DNA of 64,000 nt from Agarilytica sp033852165 (GCA_033852165.1 JAWSUZ010000006.1:127650-191649), one strand, 5' to 3'. Positions 9,011 to 18,230 are shown, counted from the first letter of the stretch. Made by a program: numbers and translations. The notes: generated from the sequence alone by a model not told the origin.

Positions 9011-10318
9011 ATGGGCCAGGCAAAAGACTACTACGGTTACCGACTCGCAGCCGTCAACGAGATTAACCCCGTCACAGCGACCGATCATATTTATAATGAA
9101 CACGGTGTCCTGATCCTCTCTGAGGGCAGCCTTTTTTCCAAATCACGAGCTGATCAGATTGCTCAACACAAGCTCATCAAGCCTCTGGAGCACTGTGTCG
9201 ATATTTCAAAAAGTCTTGGCGCAGACGAACTATTCGAATTACTTATTAAGTTTTCCGCCGCACTGCCCGGTCTTAATGCGGTTGCGGATAACGAGGCTAT
9301 CAAGGACATTCTGATCGCCCAATGCCGCTACTACGCTAAATTCCCTCTACTACGACAAAAATTAACGGTCCTTTCCAGCCAGCTTCCTGAGATCTACTAC
9401 AACAGTTTGTACAGTGCTGTTGCAGGAGTCGTATTAGCCTGCGAATTAAAACTGGATAAGAAAGAATTGAGAGCCGTATTTATTGGCGGCCTCATGCACA
9501 ATGTTGGCTTCTTACATCTCAATCCGGAACTCACCTGTAATGAGTCGAAATTAGAAAAAGACGAATCGATCCAAGTCCAAGTTCACCCAGTCATTGCAAA
9601 GCACTTTCTCGATCACATCCCCAAACTTCCAAAGGATATAGGTGACGCAGTGCTTGACCACCATGAACGCACAGACGGTACAGGCTACCCAAAACACAAA
9701 TTTGGTAAAGACCTCACCATTGCGAGCCAAGTTATCGCCTTCACTGACGAGTTAGTTTGCGCTTACAAACGATGTGAAGAGCACGACGAACATTCCCACC
9801 AACTCACCATGCTCATTCTTCAATTCAACAGCCATGTTCATTTTGAGAAGGTCTACAAGGCCGCTATCAAATTGCTCAAACTCGGCCCAGTACCCAGTAC
9901 CCCCCCCAAAAAAGCACCCCCAGCACACGAATTAATCACGCAACAAGAGCGTATAAAAGGTACTTTTGAAGCCACCAAGAAACTCGGCTTTGTACTGATG
10001 AAGAACACAAGGTGCAGGCTCACAAAGTCCATCGCATCAATGCTTGGGCGCTTGGCTACATCGATTATTAGCGCGGGGATTATTCAAGACGAATATCACG
10101 ACTGGCTAAAGTCCGCACACGAAGCTAACGACCCCAAGGAGCACCTGCCTCTGCTTCAGAGCAAAGTCATGTTAGATGAAATAGAAGAACAGATAGAGCG
10201 CTTTAAAAGCATTATGTGGAAAGCCATTAAGCAGATTCCCGAAGAAGAACAACTGCTCGTGGAAAACTGCATTAACTCCTACAACCAAATTGACCAACTA
10301 AAAAAGCCAACCGCATAA
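9011..10318 (+). CDS. HD-GYP-like protein with degenerate catalytic motif
   Basis: A 435-residue cytosolic protein. The central part resembles HD-GYP cyclic-di-GMP phosphodiesterases: AVFIGGLMHNVGF corresponds to the LLHDIGK block and HHERTDGTGYP (residues 217-227) is the GYP signature. The metal-binding Asp of the HD pair is Asn (His163-Asn164), the following Lys is missing, and the usual Trp in HHERWDG is Thr. The family's hydrolysis of c-di-GMP needs the HD pair, so this protein is probably inactive as an enzyme and may bind a nucleotide or act as a scaffold. The C-terminal 130 residues are helical and unrecognised. It lies 360 bp after the cyclase-like fusion in the same direction, which invites a signalling link but does not prove one. 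Confidence 0.75.
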   Translation: MGQAKDYYGYRLAAVNEINPVTATDHIYNEHGVLILSEGSLFSKSRADQIAQHKLIKPLEHCVDISKSLGADELFELLIKFSAALPGLNAVADNEAIKDILIAQCRYYAKFPLLRQKLTVLSSQLPEIYYNSLYSAVAGVVLACELKLDKKELRAVFIGGLMHNVGFLHLNPELTCNESKLEKDESIQVQVHPVIAKHFLDHIPKLPKDIGDAVLDHHERTDGTGYPKHKFGKDLTIASQVIAFTDELVCAYKRCEEHDEHSHQLTMLILQFNSHVHFEKVYKAAIKLLKLGPVPSTPPKKAPPAHELITQQERIKGTFEATKKLGFVLMKNTRCRLTKSIASMLGRLATSIISAGIIQDEYHDWLKSAHEANDPKEHLPLLQSKVMLDEIEEQIERFKSIMWKAIKQIPEEEQLLVENCINSYNQIDQLKKPTA

Positions 10319-10336
10319 TCAATGCGATTGGCTTTA
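10301..10336 (+). terminator. Terminator-like hairpin overlapping the HD-GYP-like stop codon
   Basis: GCCAACCGCAT and ATGCGATTGGC pair with one mismatch around the stop codon region, followed by a short TTT. The stem begins inside the coding region. The T tract is weak. Confidence 0.5.
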
Positions 10337-10457
10337 TCGGTATTCACAAACTGAAAAAATCGGGGGGGAAGCTGTAAAAGGCAAAATACACCTTTCAACT
10401 CCCCAAACGCTCTTTAGAGCTGATTAGATCGATCTAGTCAGCTCGAGCTCAGAGCAT

Positions 10458-11906
10458 TTAGCCTTCAGGGTAAAGCGGGAAGTTAACGCCAGCGATATCT
10501 TGTAAGCAACGAATCACCTGACAGCTGTAACCAAACTCATTATCGTACCAGCAGTAAAGTACACAGGTATTCCCTTCAACAATCGTGGCTCGACTATCAA
10601 AGACACAAGCGTGACGTGAACCCACAAAGTCAGTTGAAACAACTTCTGGTGAGTTGGTGTAATCGATCTGACTCTGTAAACCAGAGTGCAACGATATATC
10701 TCGCATGTACTCATTAAGCTCTTCAACGGTTGTTTCTTTTTCTAGTTGAAGATTCAAAATAGCCATTGAAACATTCGGCGTAGGTACGCGAATCGCGTTG
10801 CCTGTTAGCTTACCTTCCAATTCTGGCAAGGCTTTAGCCACCGCTTTAGCGGCTCCAGTTTCCGTGATAACCATGTTTAACGGTGCACTGCGTCCACGAC
10901 GCTCACCTTTATGGAAGTTATCAATCAAGTTTTGGTCATTCGTGTAAGAGTGAACCGTTTCAACGTGGCCGTGCTTAACGCCAAACTTATCAATCAATGC
11001 TTTTAATACCGGAGTAATAGCATTGGTTGTACAAGACGCCGCAGAAATGATCGTATCTTCAGCCTTGATATCCGCGTGATTAATACCGTAAACGATATTT
11101 TTGATAGCGCCTTTGCCTGGAGCGGTCAGCAATACCTTTGATACGCCATTACACTCAAGATGCTGGCCAAGGCCTGCTTCATCACGCCAGACACCGGTAT
11201 TATCAACAACAATAGCGTCTTTGATCCCGTATTCGGTGTAATCCACTTCAGAAGGAGAGTTAGCATAAATAAGCTTAACTACATTGCCGTTACAAATTAG
11301 GCTACTGTTTTCTTCATCAACACGAATAGTCCCCTTAAACGACCCGTGAACTGAATCTCGGCGTAATAAGCTTGCGCGTTTAACCAAGTCGTTTTCCAAC
11401 TTACTCTTACGAACAACAATGGCGCGTAGACGCATAACATCGCCGCTACCCGCTTTTTCAATCAACAAGCGTGCAAGCAAGCGACCGATACGCCCAAAAC
11501 CATAAAGAACCACGTCTTTACCTTCAGGCGCAGTCTGACCAGGCTCCAAAGATGGCGCTAGCTCTTCAGCAACATATTCAGCAGCTGAAAGACCACGGTT
11601 ATCTTTCATGAAGTTAAACGTAAGCTTACCGAGGTCAACGCCAGAAGCTCCCAGCTCGAGGACACAAATCGCTTCTAATAAGGGAAAGCTATCGAACTCA
11701 GACAGCTCAACCTCTTCAATTTGCCGCACAAAACGATGCGCTTTCATGATCTCGATTACCGAGCGGCCAACTAGCTGACGGCCATACATGGATACAGAAA
11801 CGTTGCGTTCGCGGTTCAGTTTCCCAATCATCGGGATCATGTTTTCTGCAAGCGCTTCGCGCTCTTTCCAGTCTTTAAAGAAATCGTCCGGCTTTGGTCG
11901 GTTCAC
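10458..11906 (-). CDS. gapB: Glyceraldehyde-3-phosphate dehydrogenase, long GapB-like form
   Basis: A 482-residue protein with an N-terminal extension of about 125 residues before the Rossmann motif VVLYGFGRIGRLLARLL. The catalytic Cys is in SAASCTTNAITP and the HSYTNDQNLIDNFHKGERRGR block carries the substrate-binding residues. This long form is found in Pseudomonas and relatives in addition to ordinary GAPDH and is thought to work in the gluconeogenic direction, possibly with NADP. That role is inferred from the family and from the pck, fbp, fba and pnt genes elsewhere in the window. No obvious regulator is adjacent. The symbol is a best guess; gap would be equally defensible. Confidence 0.88.
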   Translation of the reverse strand: MNRPKPDDFFKDWKEREALAENMIPMIGKLNRERNVSVSMYGRQLVGRSVIEIMKAHRFVRQIEEVELSEFDSFPLLEAICVLELGASGVDLGKLTFNFMKDNRGLSAAEYVAEELAPSLEPGQTAPEGKDVVLYGFGRIGRLLARLLIEKAGSGDVMRLRAIVVRKSKLENDLVKRASLLRRDSVHGSFKGTIRVDEENSSLICNGNVVKLIYANSPSEVDYTEYGIKDAIVVDNTGVWRDEAGLGQHLECNGVSKVLLTAPGKGAIKNIVYGINHADIKAEDTIISAASCTTNAITPVLKALIDKFGVKHGHVETVHSYTNDQNLIDNFHKGERRGRSAPLNMVITETGAAKAVAKALPELEGKLTGNAIRVPTPNVSMAILNLQLEKETTVEELNEYMRDISLHSGLQSQIDYTNSPEVVSTDFVGSRHACVFDSRATIVEGNTCVLYCWYDNEFGYSCQVIRCLQDIAGVNFPLYPEG

Positions 11907-12330
11907 TAGCTAATACCTTAAAATAAATGAATTCGTTTGCACTGCTTAGCTCCACAAATACCCAAGAATGCGTAATCGAAAGCCGCCGCTCATGAGAGCG
12001 TTACAGTAGAGGGGCGCGTATTATCGGAATTCTCGCGGTCAGAATCAACCTCATTCCTAACCGATAGCGCCGAACACCTAAATGTAAGGCAGAAGATCAC
12101 TGGACGCATCAACTTAAGGCGCAAGACATCTAGGCCACACCTCATAAAGCTTCGCCCAAGCCCCCGAATAACGACCGACCACACGATAGCCATTAACTAA
12201 CGCATCGATACGTTTAATTTATTTTAACAATCAGCGCCGTAGGACTAATATTCCCTACAGCAACAGAACAACACAAACGTGACTCCACAAGAAGTACCCC
12301 ACAAAAGACACAATATGAGGAATACCCAGT
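11907..12330. other. Intergenic region between divergent gapB and peroxiredoxin genes
   Basis: About 420 bases without a gene that can be supported. A possible sigma-70 promoter for the peroxiredoxin gene is listed separately; small open frames here have no family features. Confidence 0.4.
12224..12251 (+). promoter_or_regulatory. Possible sigma-70 promoter of the peroxiredoxin-glutaredoxin gene
   Basis: TTAACA and TAATAT are separated by 16 bases, about 80 bases before the ATG at 12331. It fits the consensus moderately; no clear OxyR site was identified. Confidence 0.35.
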
Positions 12331-13068
12331 ATGACAAGCAACCGAGAAGGCCAAGCAATTCCCAACGTTACCTTTAAAATACACGCGCAAGAACGGTGGC
12401 AAGCGTTATCAAGTGACGACATATTCAAAAACAAAACCGTCATTCTTTTTGCCCTACCCGGAGCATTTACCCCCACGTGCTCATCCACACACCTGCCCCG
12501 CTACAACGAGCTGGTCTCGGTTTTTAAAGCGCAAGGCGTCGATACCGTCGCCTGCTTATCGGTGAACGACACCTTCGTTATGAACGCTTGGGCTGGCGAT
12601 CAAACTGCCGAGAATGTTCTCTTCCTTCCAGACGGAAATGGTGAATTTAGCGAAGGCATGGGCATGCTCGTCGACAAATCGGCTATCGGTTTTGGCAAAC
12701 GCTCATGGCGCTACTCGATGCTGGTCAAAAACGGCATCATTGAAAAAATGTTCATCGAAGAACAGAAGCCAGGCGACCCCTTTAACGTGAGCGATGCCGA
12801 CACCATGCTGAACTACATCAATCCAACAGCCGAACAACCAAAACGGATTACCGTATTCACAAAGCCTGGCTGCCCCCATTGCACTCGGGCAAAAAAATCA
12901 CTGAAGAACCAGAACCTCGCGTTTGAAGAAATCGAACTCGGTAGCAAAGGCGTGAGTTACAGCTCTTTAGCTGCCGTAACAGGGCGAGGGACCACACCTC
13001 AAGTTTTCATCGATGGCGCGCATATAGGCTCGGCGGATGACCTGGAAGACTGGATTCAAACGCTATAG
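12331..13068 (+). CDS. Peroxiredoxin 5-glutaredoxin fusion
   Basis: A 245-residue hybrid enzyme. Residues 1 to about 165 are a Prx5-type peroxiredoxin with the peroxidatic Cys in PGAFTPTCSSTHLPRY; residues from about 170 are a glutaredoxin with the CPHC active site and the TTPQVFIDG loop. Hybrid Prx5 proteins reduce hydrogen peroxide and alkyl hydroperoxides with glutathione, the attached glutaredoxin recycling the peroxidatic centre. Cytosolic. It is a single gene, divergent from gapB, and followed by a tandem 17-bp repeat. The family architecture is well known in gammaproteobacteria, so nothing is odd here. Confidence 0.93.
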   Translation: MTSNREGQAIPNVTFKIHAQERWQALSSDDIFKNKTVILFALPGAFTPTCSSTHLPRYNELVSVFKAQGVDTVACLSVNDTFVMNAWAGDQTAENVLFLPDGNGEFSEGMGMLVDKSAIGFGKRSWRYSMLVKNGIIEKMFIEEQKPGDPFNVSDADTMLNYINPTAEQPKRITVFTKPGCPHCTRAKKSLKNQNLAFEEIELGSKGVSYSSLAAVTGRGTTPQVFIDGAHIGSADDLEDWIQTL

Positions 13069-13104
13069 TTTTATCTGCGCTATTAACAACACTCCTTGGA
13101 TTCA

Positions 13105-13138
13105 ATTAATAGTATTGTCTGATTAATAGCAGTGTCTG
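13105..13138 (+). repeat. Two tandem 17-bp repeats after the Prx-Grx gene
   Basis: ATTAATAGTATTGTCTG is followed directly by ATTAATAGCAGTGTCTG, differing at two positions, with a third partial copy after it. It sits between convergent genes. Confidence 0.6.
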
Positions 13139-13189
13139 ACTTAATCGCAACCCCCGTTCCAAAGAAAGGCCATAGAAATCAGATAAAAA

Positions 13190-13942
13190 TTAGGGGGCCG
13201 AAGACGGAAGCTTTCGCGCCTCCCTTAATAAACAATACTTAACCAATAAAATATTAATCAGAAAATAAATGGTGATCGATAACACAACCCAAGCCCCAGC
13301 AATCCAGGCAAATAGACGCGGAGCAAACATCATCGTCGACATCAAAGAATCCTGATAATAAAAAAACCATTCATGATCCTTCGGAAAGATCCAAATATGC
13401 AGCGTATTGAAAACTGTTTCAGAGCCGAATAAAAGTAAACACAAGCCAACGGCTAATAACAGACCAACGAAACCTATCGCTTGATGCGGCAGTGAAGGTA
13501 AGCGTTTTTTCTTTCTGTAGTAATAAATTGCCGAAGCTGGCCACATAAGAACAACCAATACCACGGGAATAATAAAGGTCTCAATTAACCGAGCAACATC
13601 TTGCAAGTGAATCACTTCCGCCTCCCGAAGCAAAACCTGCTTCCCCTCACTGACGGGAGATTGATAAGTAATTGCACCCAAACCTTCACCACCGCGATGG
13701 ACAGCTATATTAATTTGGTGAAAAATTTCCACTCGCTGTACTTTTGTCGTGCCTTCAAATCCCTTCTTATAGCGGTTTTGGGGGGCGAATTCTTCGATAC
13801 CTTCCTTTATCCCGCCGTGATCATGCCAGGTCCCGTAAAAAAAATCGAAGTTGAACATCAGCGCCCACGCCAACGCAAGGGAGACAAAGAATAGGTTTAG
13901 GCCGTAAGCACTGGAAAAAAGAAGATTGGCTTTTGAATTCAT
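13190..13942 (-). CDS. DUF1461 family integral membrane protein
   Basis: A 250-residue protein with four or five membrane segments: near residues 10-30, 120-140, 155-175 and 215-240. A periplasmic loop follows the first helix. The pattern EAEVIHLQDVARLI followed by membrane segments and then IFPKDHEWFFYYQDSLM matches the DUF1461 (TIGR01906-type) family, whose conserved ends read like His-Met-Xaa-Asp-Val and Phe-His...Phe-Pro. Function unknown. It stands alone on the minus strand, convergent with the Prx-Grx gene. Confidence 0.65.
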   Translation of the reverse strand: MNSKANLLFSSAYGLNLFFVSLALAWALMFNFDFFYGTWHDHGGIKEGIEEFAPQNRYKKGFEGTTKVQRVEIFHQINIAVHRGGEGLGAITYQSPVSEGKQVLLREAEVIHLQDVARLIETFIIPVVLVVLMWPASAIYYYRKKKRLPSLPHQAIGFVGLLLAVGLCLLLFGSETVFNTLHIWIFPKDHEWFFYYQDSLMSTMMFAPRLFAWIAGAWVVLSITIYFLINILLVKYCLLREARKLPSSAP

Positions 13943-14284
13943 GTTGTTACTTTTATTATTGCTCTAGTTAGTGACTCGGTTAATGGATCTACTAGTTACG
14001 CGGTTAGTTGCACACTTGTAGGTTTTTCTTTGACATCCGCTTTACGTTCACGCTCAAGACCCTATAGCATAAAACCTCAAGCCGATAGTAAGCATTCACA
14101 TCAATACAGCTTAAGAACGCCATATATCATTGAAGAAAGAGTCACAATCAAAGCAGGTTGTATTTTTAAACGATTTAAATGTTAACCTAGCCCGCCTTAA
14201 AAACAAGTTCATTAAAAGCTGACAACACGCTTTTGAGCCTTCGATACTAACAAACCCTAACAGCCAAAAACACTGGAAACCAAC
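13943..14284. other. Intergenic region between divergent DUF1461 and kinase genes
   Basis: About 340 bases. I see only a weak promoter-like pair (TTTACG, 16 bases, TATAGC at 14041-14068), too far from either gene to rely on. Confidence 0.35.
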
Positions 14285-16003
14285 GTGGACCACATACATT
14301 CATCCCTTAGAATTTCAATTGCTCAAATTAGTGATAAAGGCCCAAAGCCAGAAAATCAGGATACAGTGGGCGCACGCATTCCAGAAGGTTCGGCTCTCAC
14401 CACCAAAGGTATCGCCGTAGTTGTTGCCGATGGCGTCAGTAGCAGTAGCTCCGCCAAACAAGCGAGCCAGTCGGCCGTAACCGGCTTTTTAACCGACTAT
14501 TACGCCACACCCGATACATGGCGAACCCAACAATCAGCTGTTCAAGTTATCCAATCTCTTAATCGTTACCTTTGGGGCCAAAGCCAAAATAATGTTCGCG
14601 AAGAAGGCTATCTAACGACATTTTCATCGATTATTTTCAAAGGTGATAAGTGCTTTATTTTTCATGTGGGCGATTCCCGCGTTTACCGTTATCGCGACAA
14701 TACCCTTGAACAACTCACCCAGGATCACACACAAAAGATCAATAAAACCACAACCTATCTTTGCCGAGCATTGGGAGCTGATTCAATATTAGAAATTGAC
14801 ATGCTCAAAGAAGAGCTGCATATCGGCGATATATTTATGCTCTCCAGCGATGGCATTCACGACACCATCCCCAAGCAAAAACTGCAGACATTATTATCGG
14901 AACTGAAAGACCCAGACGACACAGCCGAGCAGGCCATTGCCTTAGCGAAAGAACTCGGCGCAGACGACAACATCAGCATTCAAATCGTTCGCATTGAAGA
15001 ACTGGGCACCCCATCACAACGCGATGCAATTACTGTTCTTTCGCAACTGCCGTTCCCCCCCGCCTTAGACGTCGGGCAACGCATTGACCGCTATCGCGTT
15101 GAAAAAATCGTTCATGAATCCGAGCGCAGCCAAGTCTATCTAGTTAAGTCTGACGATGGCCGGCACTACATAATGAAAACGCCATCCATCAATTACGACG
15201 ATGACCCCGCCTACATTGAACGCTTTGTTATGGAATCGTGGATCGGCTCAAGAATTCAGAATGCAAATGTCGTCAGAGTTGTTCACCCACCCCATGAGCG
15301 GAAATGCCTGTACTACCTGACCGAACACATAGCCGGGCAAACACTGTCAGAAGTGATCAAAGAAAGAGCCCCAATCGATATTTCCGATGCAGTGGAGCTA
15401 ACAGAAGCCATTATGAAAGGGCTTCGCGCATTCCACCGTAAAGACACACTTCACCAAGACATTAAACCCGACAATATTATTCTTGGTCCGAATGGCCCCG
15501 TCATCATTGATTTTGGGTCCTGCTTTGTTGCTGGCGTACAAGAAGTCGGCGCTCCATTCCAAAGAGATACAATACTCGGAACGCTAACCTATTCTGCGCC
15601 GGAGTACCGCTACGGCGGTAAAGTCAGCCAAAAATCCGATCAATTTTCACTGGCCAATATTCTTTATGAAATGATCACAGGGCATCACCCCTATGGCGAA
15701 AAGTACGAACGCACGATGAGTTTAAAAGCCTTCCAGCGACTCAGTTATATTCCCGCAACAAAACGCAATCCACTCGTTCCGATTTGGCTTGACCGTGCGC
15801 TAGAAAAGGCGCTCGACATTCAACCCGCCGCGCGATACAACTCGCTCTCAGAGTTTTTAAAAGACTTAACGCGTCCAAACCCCAACTGGCTGAGCCCCAA
15901 GGAAGTCCCCCTACTAGAAAAAGACCCACTGAAGTTTTGGCAAGGAGCTGCAGGGCTAGGGTGGGCAATGAGTGTTTATTTGGTTATTGAAAAGTTTATT
16001 TAA
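14285..16003 (+). CDS. PP2C phosphatase fused to a Ser/Thr protein kinase, membrane-anchored
   Basis: A 572-residue bifunctional protein starting from GTG. The first 235 residues are a PP2C-type phosphatase with the metal-binding Asp residues in KPENQD, VVADGVSS, SSDGIHD and ADDNISI. After a short linker a Hanks-type kinase runs from about residue 260 to 535, with the ATP-binding Lys in YIMKTPS, the catalytic loop LHQDIKPDN (His-Gln-Asp instead of His-Arg-Asp) and IDFGSCF. The last 20 residues (GAAGLGWAMSVYLVIEKF) are a probable membrane anchor. Such phosphatase-kinase fusions are often linked to nitrate assimilation genes in gammaproteobacteria; nirBD is about 4.5 kb away here, so the link is plausible only. 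Confidence 0.9.
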   Translation: MDHIHSSLRISIAQISDKGPKPENQDTVGARIPEGSALTTKGIAVVVADGVSSSSSAKQASQSAVTGFLTDYYATPDTWRTQQSAVQVIQSLNRYLWGQSQNNVREEGYLTTFSSIIFKGDKCFIFHVGDSRVYRYRDNTLEQLTQDHTQKINKTTTYLCRALGADSILEIDMLKEELHIGDIFMLSSDGIHDTIPKQKLQTLLSELKDPDDTAEQAIALAKELGADDNISIQIVRIEELGTPSQRDAITVLSQLPFPPALDVGQRIDRYRVEKIVHESERSQVYLVKSDDGRHYIMKTPSINYDDDPAYIERFVMESWIGSRIQNANVVRVVHPPHERKCLYYLTEHIAGQTLSEVIKERAPIDISDAVELTEAIMKGLRAFHRKDTLHQDIKPDNIILGPNGPVIIDFGSCFVAGVQEVGAPFQRDTILGTLTYSAPEYRYGGKVSQKSDQFSLANILYEMITGHHPYGEKYERTMSLKAFQRLSYIPATKRNPLVPIWLDRALEKALDIQPAARYNSLSEFLKDLTRPNPNWLSPKEVPLLEKDPLKFWQGAAGLGWAMSVYLVIEKFI

Positions 16004-16092
16004 AAAGCGCGCTCGAAGAGCGTTCTTCGCAATAAAGACAAAATCGAATGGTTTGTGGTGAAGCGGCGTTTTTAATTTCAGCGGCACTTTAA

Positions 16093-16653
16093 TTACAGCA
16101 GCTCTTTAATCCGATTGAAAACCGCTACCGCAGCAGAATCAAAGGACTGAAGAACCGAGTCGCCGTCAGTTTTTATCAGCTCCAGCGGCGTGAGTAGAAT
16201 AGCGTCCCCATCAAAATCTTCGGGGTATTTCACCGACAACCTGTTCCCGTCTTCGCGCACAATATAAACGTGCAATTGCGCTGCTACGGGGTCATTATCT
16301 CCAGATCGCGTAATAAAACCGTAACGCTCAATCGTTAGTGTATTGAAATTATTTCCACTGCCAATTTTTTGAAAAGCGCGACCTAAAACATTTTTAATAG
16401 CAAACCCGCTTTCGCGGGCTGCGCCATCAATATCTTTAGCAATGCCTTCATCGATCGCCACGCCAATTGCGATACCCATTGGCCCCATAGAAGACATCAG
16501 CATCATACCGGCACCCGCTCCCTTACCCTGAAATCGAATACGGTCAGGCTCTGGAGCGGTAATATCCAAAGCTCTGACTGACGGAGGCTGCATTGCACAG
16601 GAAGTGAACGACAAAATCAGAAAAACGAGTAAGCAGGGTCGAAAGAAAGGCAT
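16093..16653 (-). CDS. Putative lipoprotein of unknown function
   Basis: 186 residues with a signal peptide and lipobox FTSC (Cys19). A Gly/Met-rich segment (GKGAGAGMMLMSSMGPMGIAIG, shown in part here) follows and may insert in the membrane; the rest is soluble. No family recognised. It converges with the kinase gene; the 90-base gap between them holds no clear terminator. Confidence 0.65.
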   Translation of the reverse strand: MPFFRPCLLVFLILSFTSCAMQPPSVRALDITAPEPDRIRFQGKGAGAGMMLMSSMGPMGIAIGVAIDEGIAKDIDGAARESGFAIKNVLGRAFQKIGSGNNFNTLTIERYGFITRSGDNDPVAAQLHVYIVREDGNRLSVKYPEDFDGDAILLTPLELIKTDGDSVLQSFDSAAVAVFNRIKELL

Positions 16654-16722
16654 AGCGAGTGTTTATTCTAAAAATTTACGGGAGGGCCTAGTGACCCAAG
16701 ATCAACGCGCTTGATTCAAGCC

Positions 16723-17157
16723 CTAAAAAGGAACGTCGTCATCGAAGCTACCTGTGCTAGGCGGCTGCTTGCCGTAGTCGGGCGTAGGCTCACTACCGTA
16801 ACTGGGCATTTCCTGGCTTTCATAGCCTGTCGGAGCCGCCGCGCTCGCGCCTTCTGAAGCAGATTGAATTCTCCAAGCCTGCAAGCTCGTGAAGCATTTT
16901 TCACCCTTGCCGTTACCCGCCCAAAGGCGCCCAGACAGGTTGAAATGCGCCACAATTTCATCGCCCAAGTTGTAGGAATCCATCAGCACACAATTGTCTT
17001 TAATCAGCTCCATGGCAACGTAGTTTGGGTAAGCTTCATTCTCCCCCGCTCCCGTGAGCTTGATGACGAACTCTCTTTTCGTGAATCCATTACTACCATA
17101 TTCGGTGGTGTAACCAATAGAGTGGATTTCACCTTGTACTTCAAAACTTTGTGCCAT
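16723..17157 (-). CDS. DUF3127 protein with SSB-like acidic C-terminal tip
   Basis: The start at 17157 (MAQSFEVQGEIHSIG) is chosen because the DUF3127 fold begins there; an upstream in-frame start at 17208 only adds a basic stretch. The first 100 residues match DUF3127, an OB-like domain: FTKREFVIKL, the YPNYVAMELIKD block, LGDEIVAHFNLSGRLW and LQAWRI. A disordered Gly/Ser/Pro/Tyr-rich tail ends in SFDDDVPF, the same type of acidic-hydrophobic tip by which single-stranded DNA-binding protein recruits partners. Function is unknown; DNA binding is inferred. Compare the finding at this locus. Confidence 0.82.
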   Translation of the reverse strand: MAQSFEVQGEIHSIGYTTEYGSNGFTKREFVIKLTGAGENEAYPNYVAMELIKDNCVLMDSYNLGDEIVAHFNLSGRLWAGNGKGEKCFTSLQAWRIQSASEGASAAAPTGYESQEMPSYGSEPTPDYGKQPPSTGSFDDDVPF

Positions 17158-17586
17158 TTTACTGCTCTTTTTTACGGTTTTTACTATGAATATTCGATAA
17201 CGGCGCATCAGTGCGCGGACAGACGGGGCATTATCGAGCCAATAGTAGAAAACAACAAGGGAATAGATAGATAAGGCTTCTCCGCGCTAAACGTAAAACA
17301 TAAGCGTTTTCGAAGGATTATTGTTGCAACCGCTAACAGGGCTGGCAACCCTGACCTCAAAATGCTCAAAACGGCAGACAACATAGAAGAATTCAGCTCT
17401 CAGCAAATAAAGTGCCTGCACTCATATCCCGTATTCATAGCCCTCCAAATCCAAATACGCAGCACCCAGGAAAGGCTTGGATATAATATTCAGGCAAGGA
17501 GACTCTTTCGCTGTGATAGTAGGTCGCGACTGACGCACAACACACCTATTTACCATTTATTTTACACGCCCATTGAATAGCGAAGC
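17158..17586. other. Intergenic stretch between DUF3127 and GFA genes
   Basis: About 430 bases. Small open frames on the plus strand lack any family features, and I see no promoter, terminator or repeat I would defend. Confidence 0.35.
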
Positions 17587-17997
17587 TTAAGATATACCCT
17601 TTTCAAACTGCTTTACGCCCTGAGGTATTGAAACATGCGGAAGCTTGCTCTTCACCCATACGTGATGAGATGGCTTGACCTCAAAGGGCGCTGACATTTG
17701 TTGAGTAGCCACGCCAATTAGCGTGGGAAATCCTTCCGAGCTATCAAACATTACAGAATTGCAGTTAGAACATAACTCACGAACCGTTAGGCTTCCTGAT
17801 TCCGACGTAAACTCCTGTACGGAAAGCTTTCCAGACACGTTAACGCTAGAACGGTTAAAAAAGGCAAGTGTCGTATAATCATTCTTAGTGACCTCTCTGC
17901 AATCACTGCAATGACAACATAGTTGAATAACTGGATTTTTCGTTGATTTGAACTCGACTTCCCCGCAGCTACAAGCAGCTGCTATTACGTTATTCAT
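17587..17997 (-). CDS. GFA/CENP-V family zinc protein
   Basis: 137 residues from the ATG at 17997 (MNNVIAAACSCGEVEF). The Cys clusters CSCGEV, CCHCSDC and ELCSNCNSVMF are the zinc ligands of the glutathione-dependent formaldehyde-activating (GFA) fold. Many such proteins have no known substrate, so the enzyme name should not be taken literally. Upstream in-frame start at 18057 would add 20 residues without recognisable sequence. A hairpin lies between this gene and the next one on the same strand. Confidence 0.85.
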   Translation of the reverse strand: MNNVIAAACSCGEVEFKSTKNPVIQLCCHCSDCREVTKNDYTTLAFFNRSSVNVSGKLSVQEFTSESGSLTVRELCSNCNSVMFDSSEGFPTLIGVATQQMSAPFEVKPSHHVWVKSKLPHVSIPQGVKQFEKGIS

Positions 17998-18154
17998 TGA
18001 ATCAACTTTTCTATAATTGTGGGAGGATGGCGCCTTAAGAATTGGCGTAGATGCCATTCATTTAATTTATGAGGTGGCGATTTCAACCGATATCACCAAC
18101 TGCTTTAAAATATTACTCTAACGCCAACTTCAATTGCGTTTTGATGCGGTGGAG

Positions 18155-18185
18155 TTTTGCGCATTTGCCAAGCAGATGCGCAAAA
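18155..18185. other. 10-bp inverted repeat between two minus-strand genes
   Basis: TTTTGCGCAT and ATGCGCAAAA form a perfect 10-bp stem with an 11-base loop. It could end transcription of the gene at 18231-18497 but has no separate T tract. Confidence 0.45.
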
Positions 18186-18230
18186 TGTAGCGTAGTCGAA
18201 AATGTCAACTGGAACGCCTTGCTAACTTTT

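Noticed and set aside
11990..12488. Three short minus-strand frames between gapB and the Prx-Grx gene
   Set aside because: They lie in or near the promoter region, overlap the peroxiredoxin gene and have no signals.
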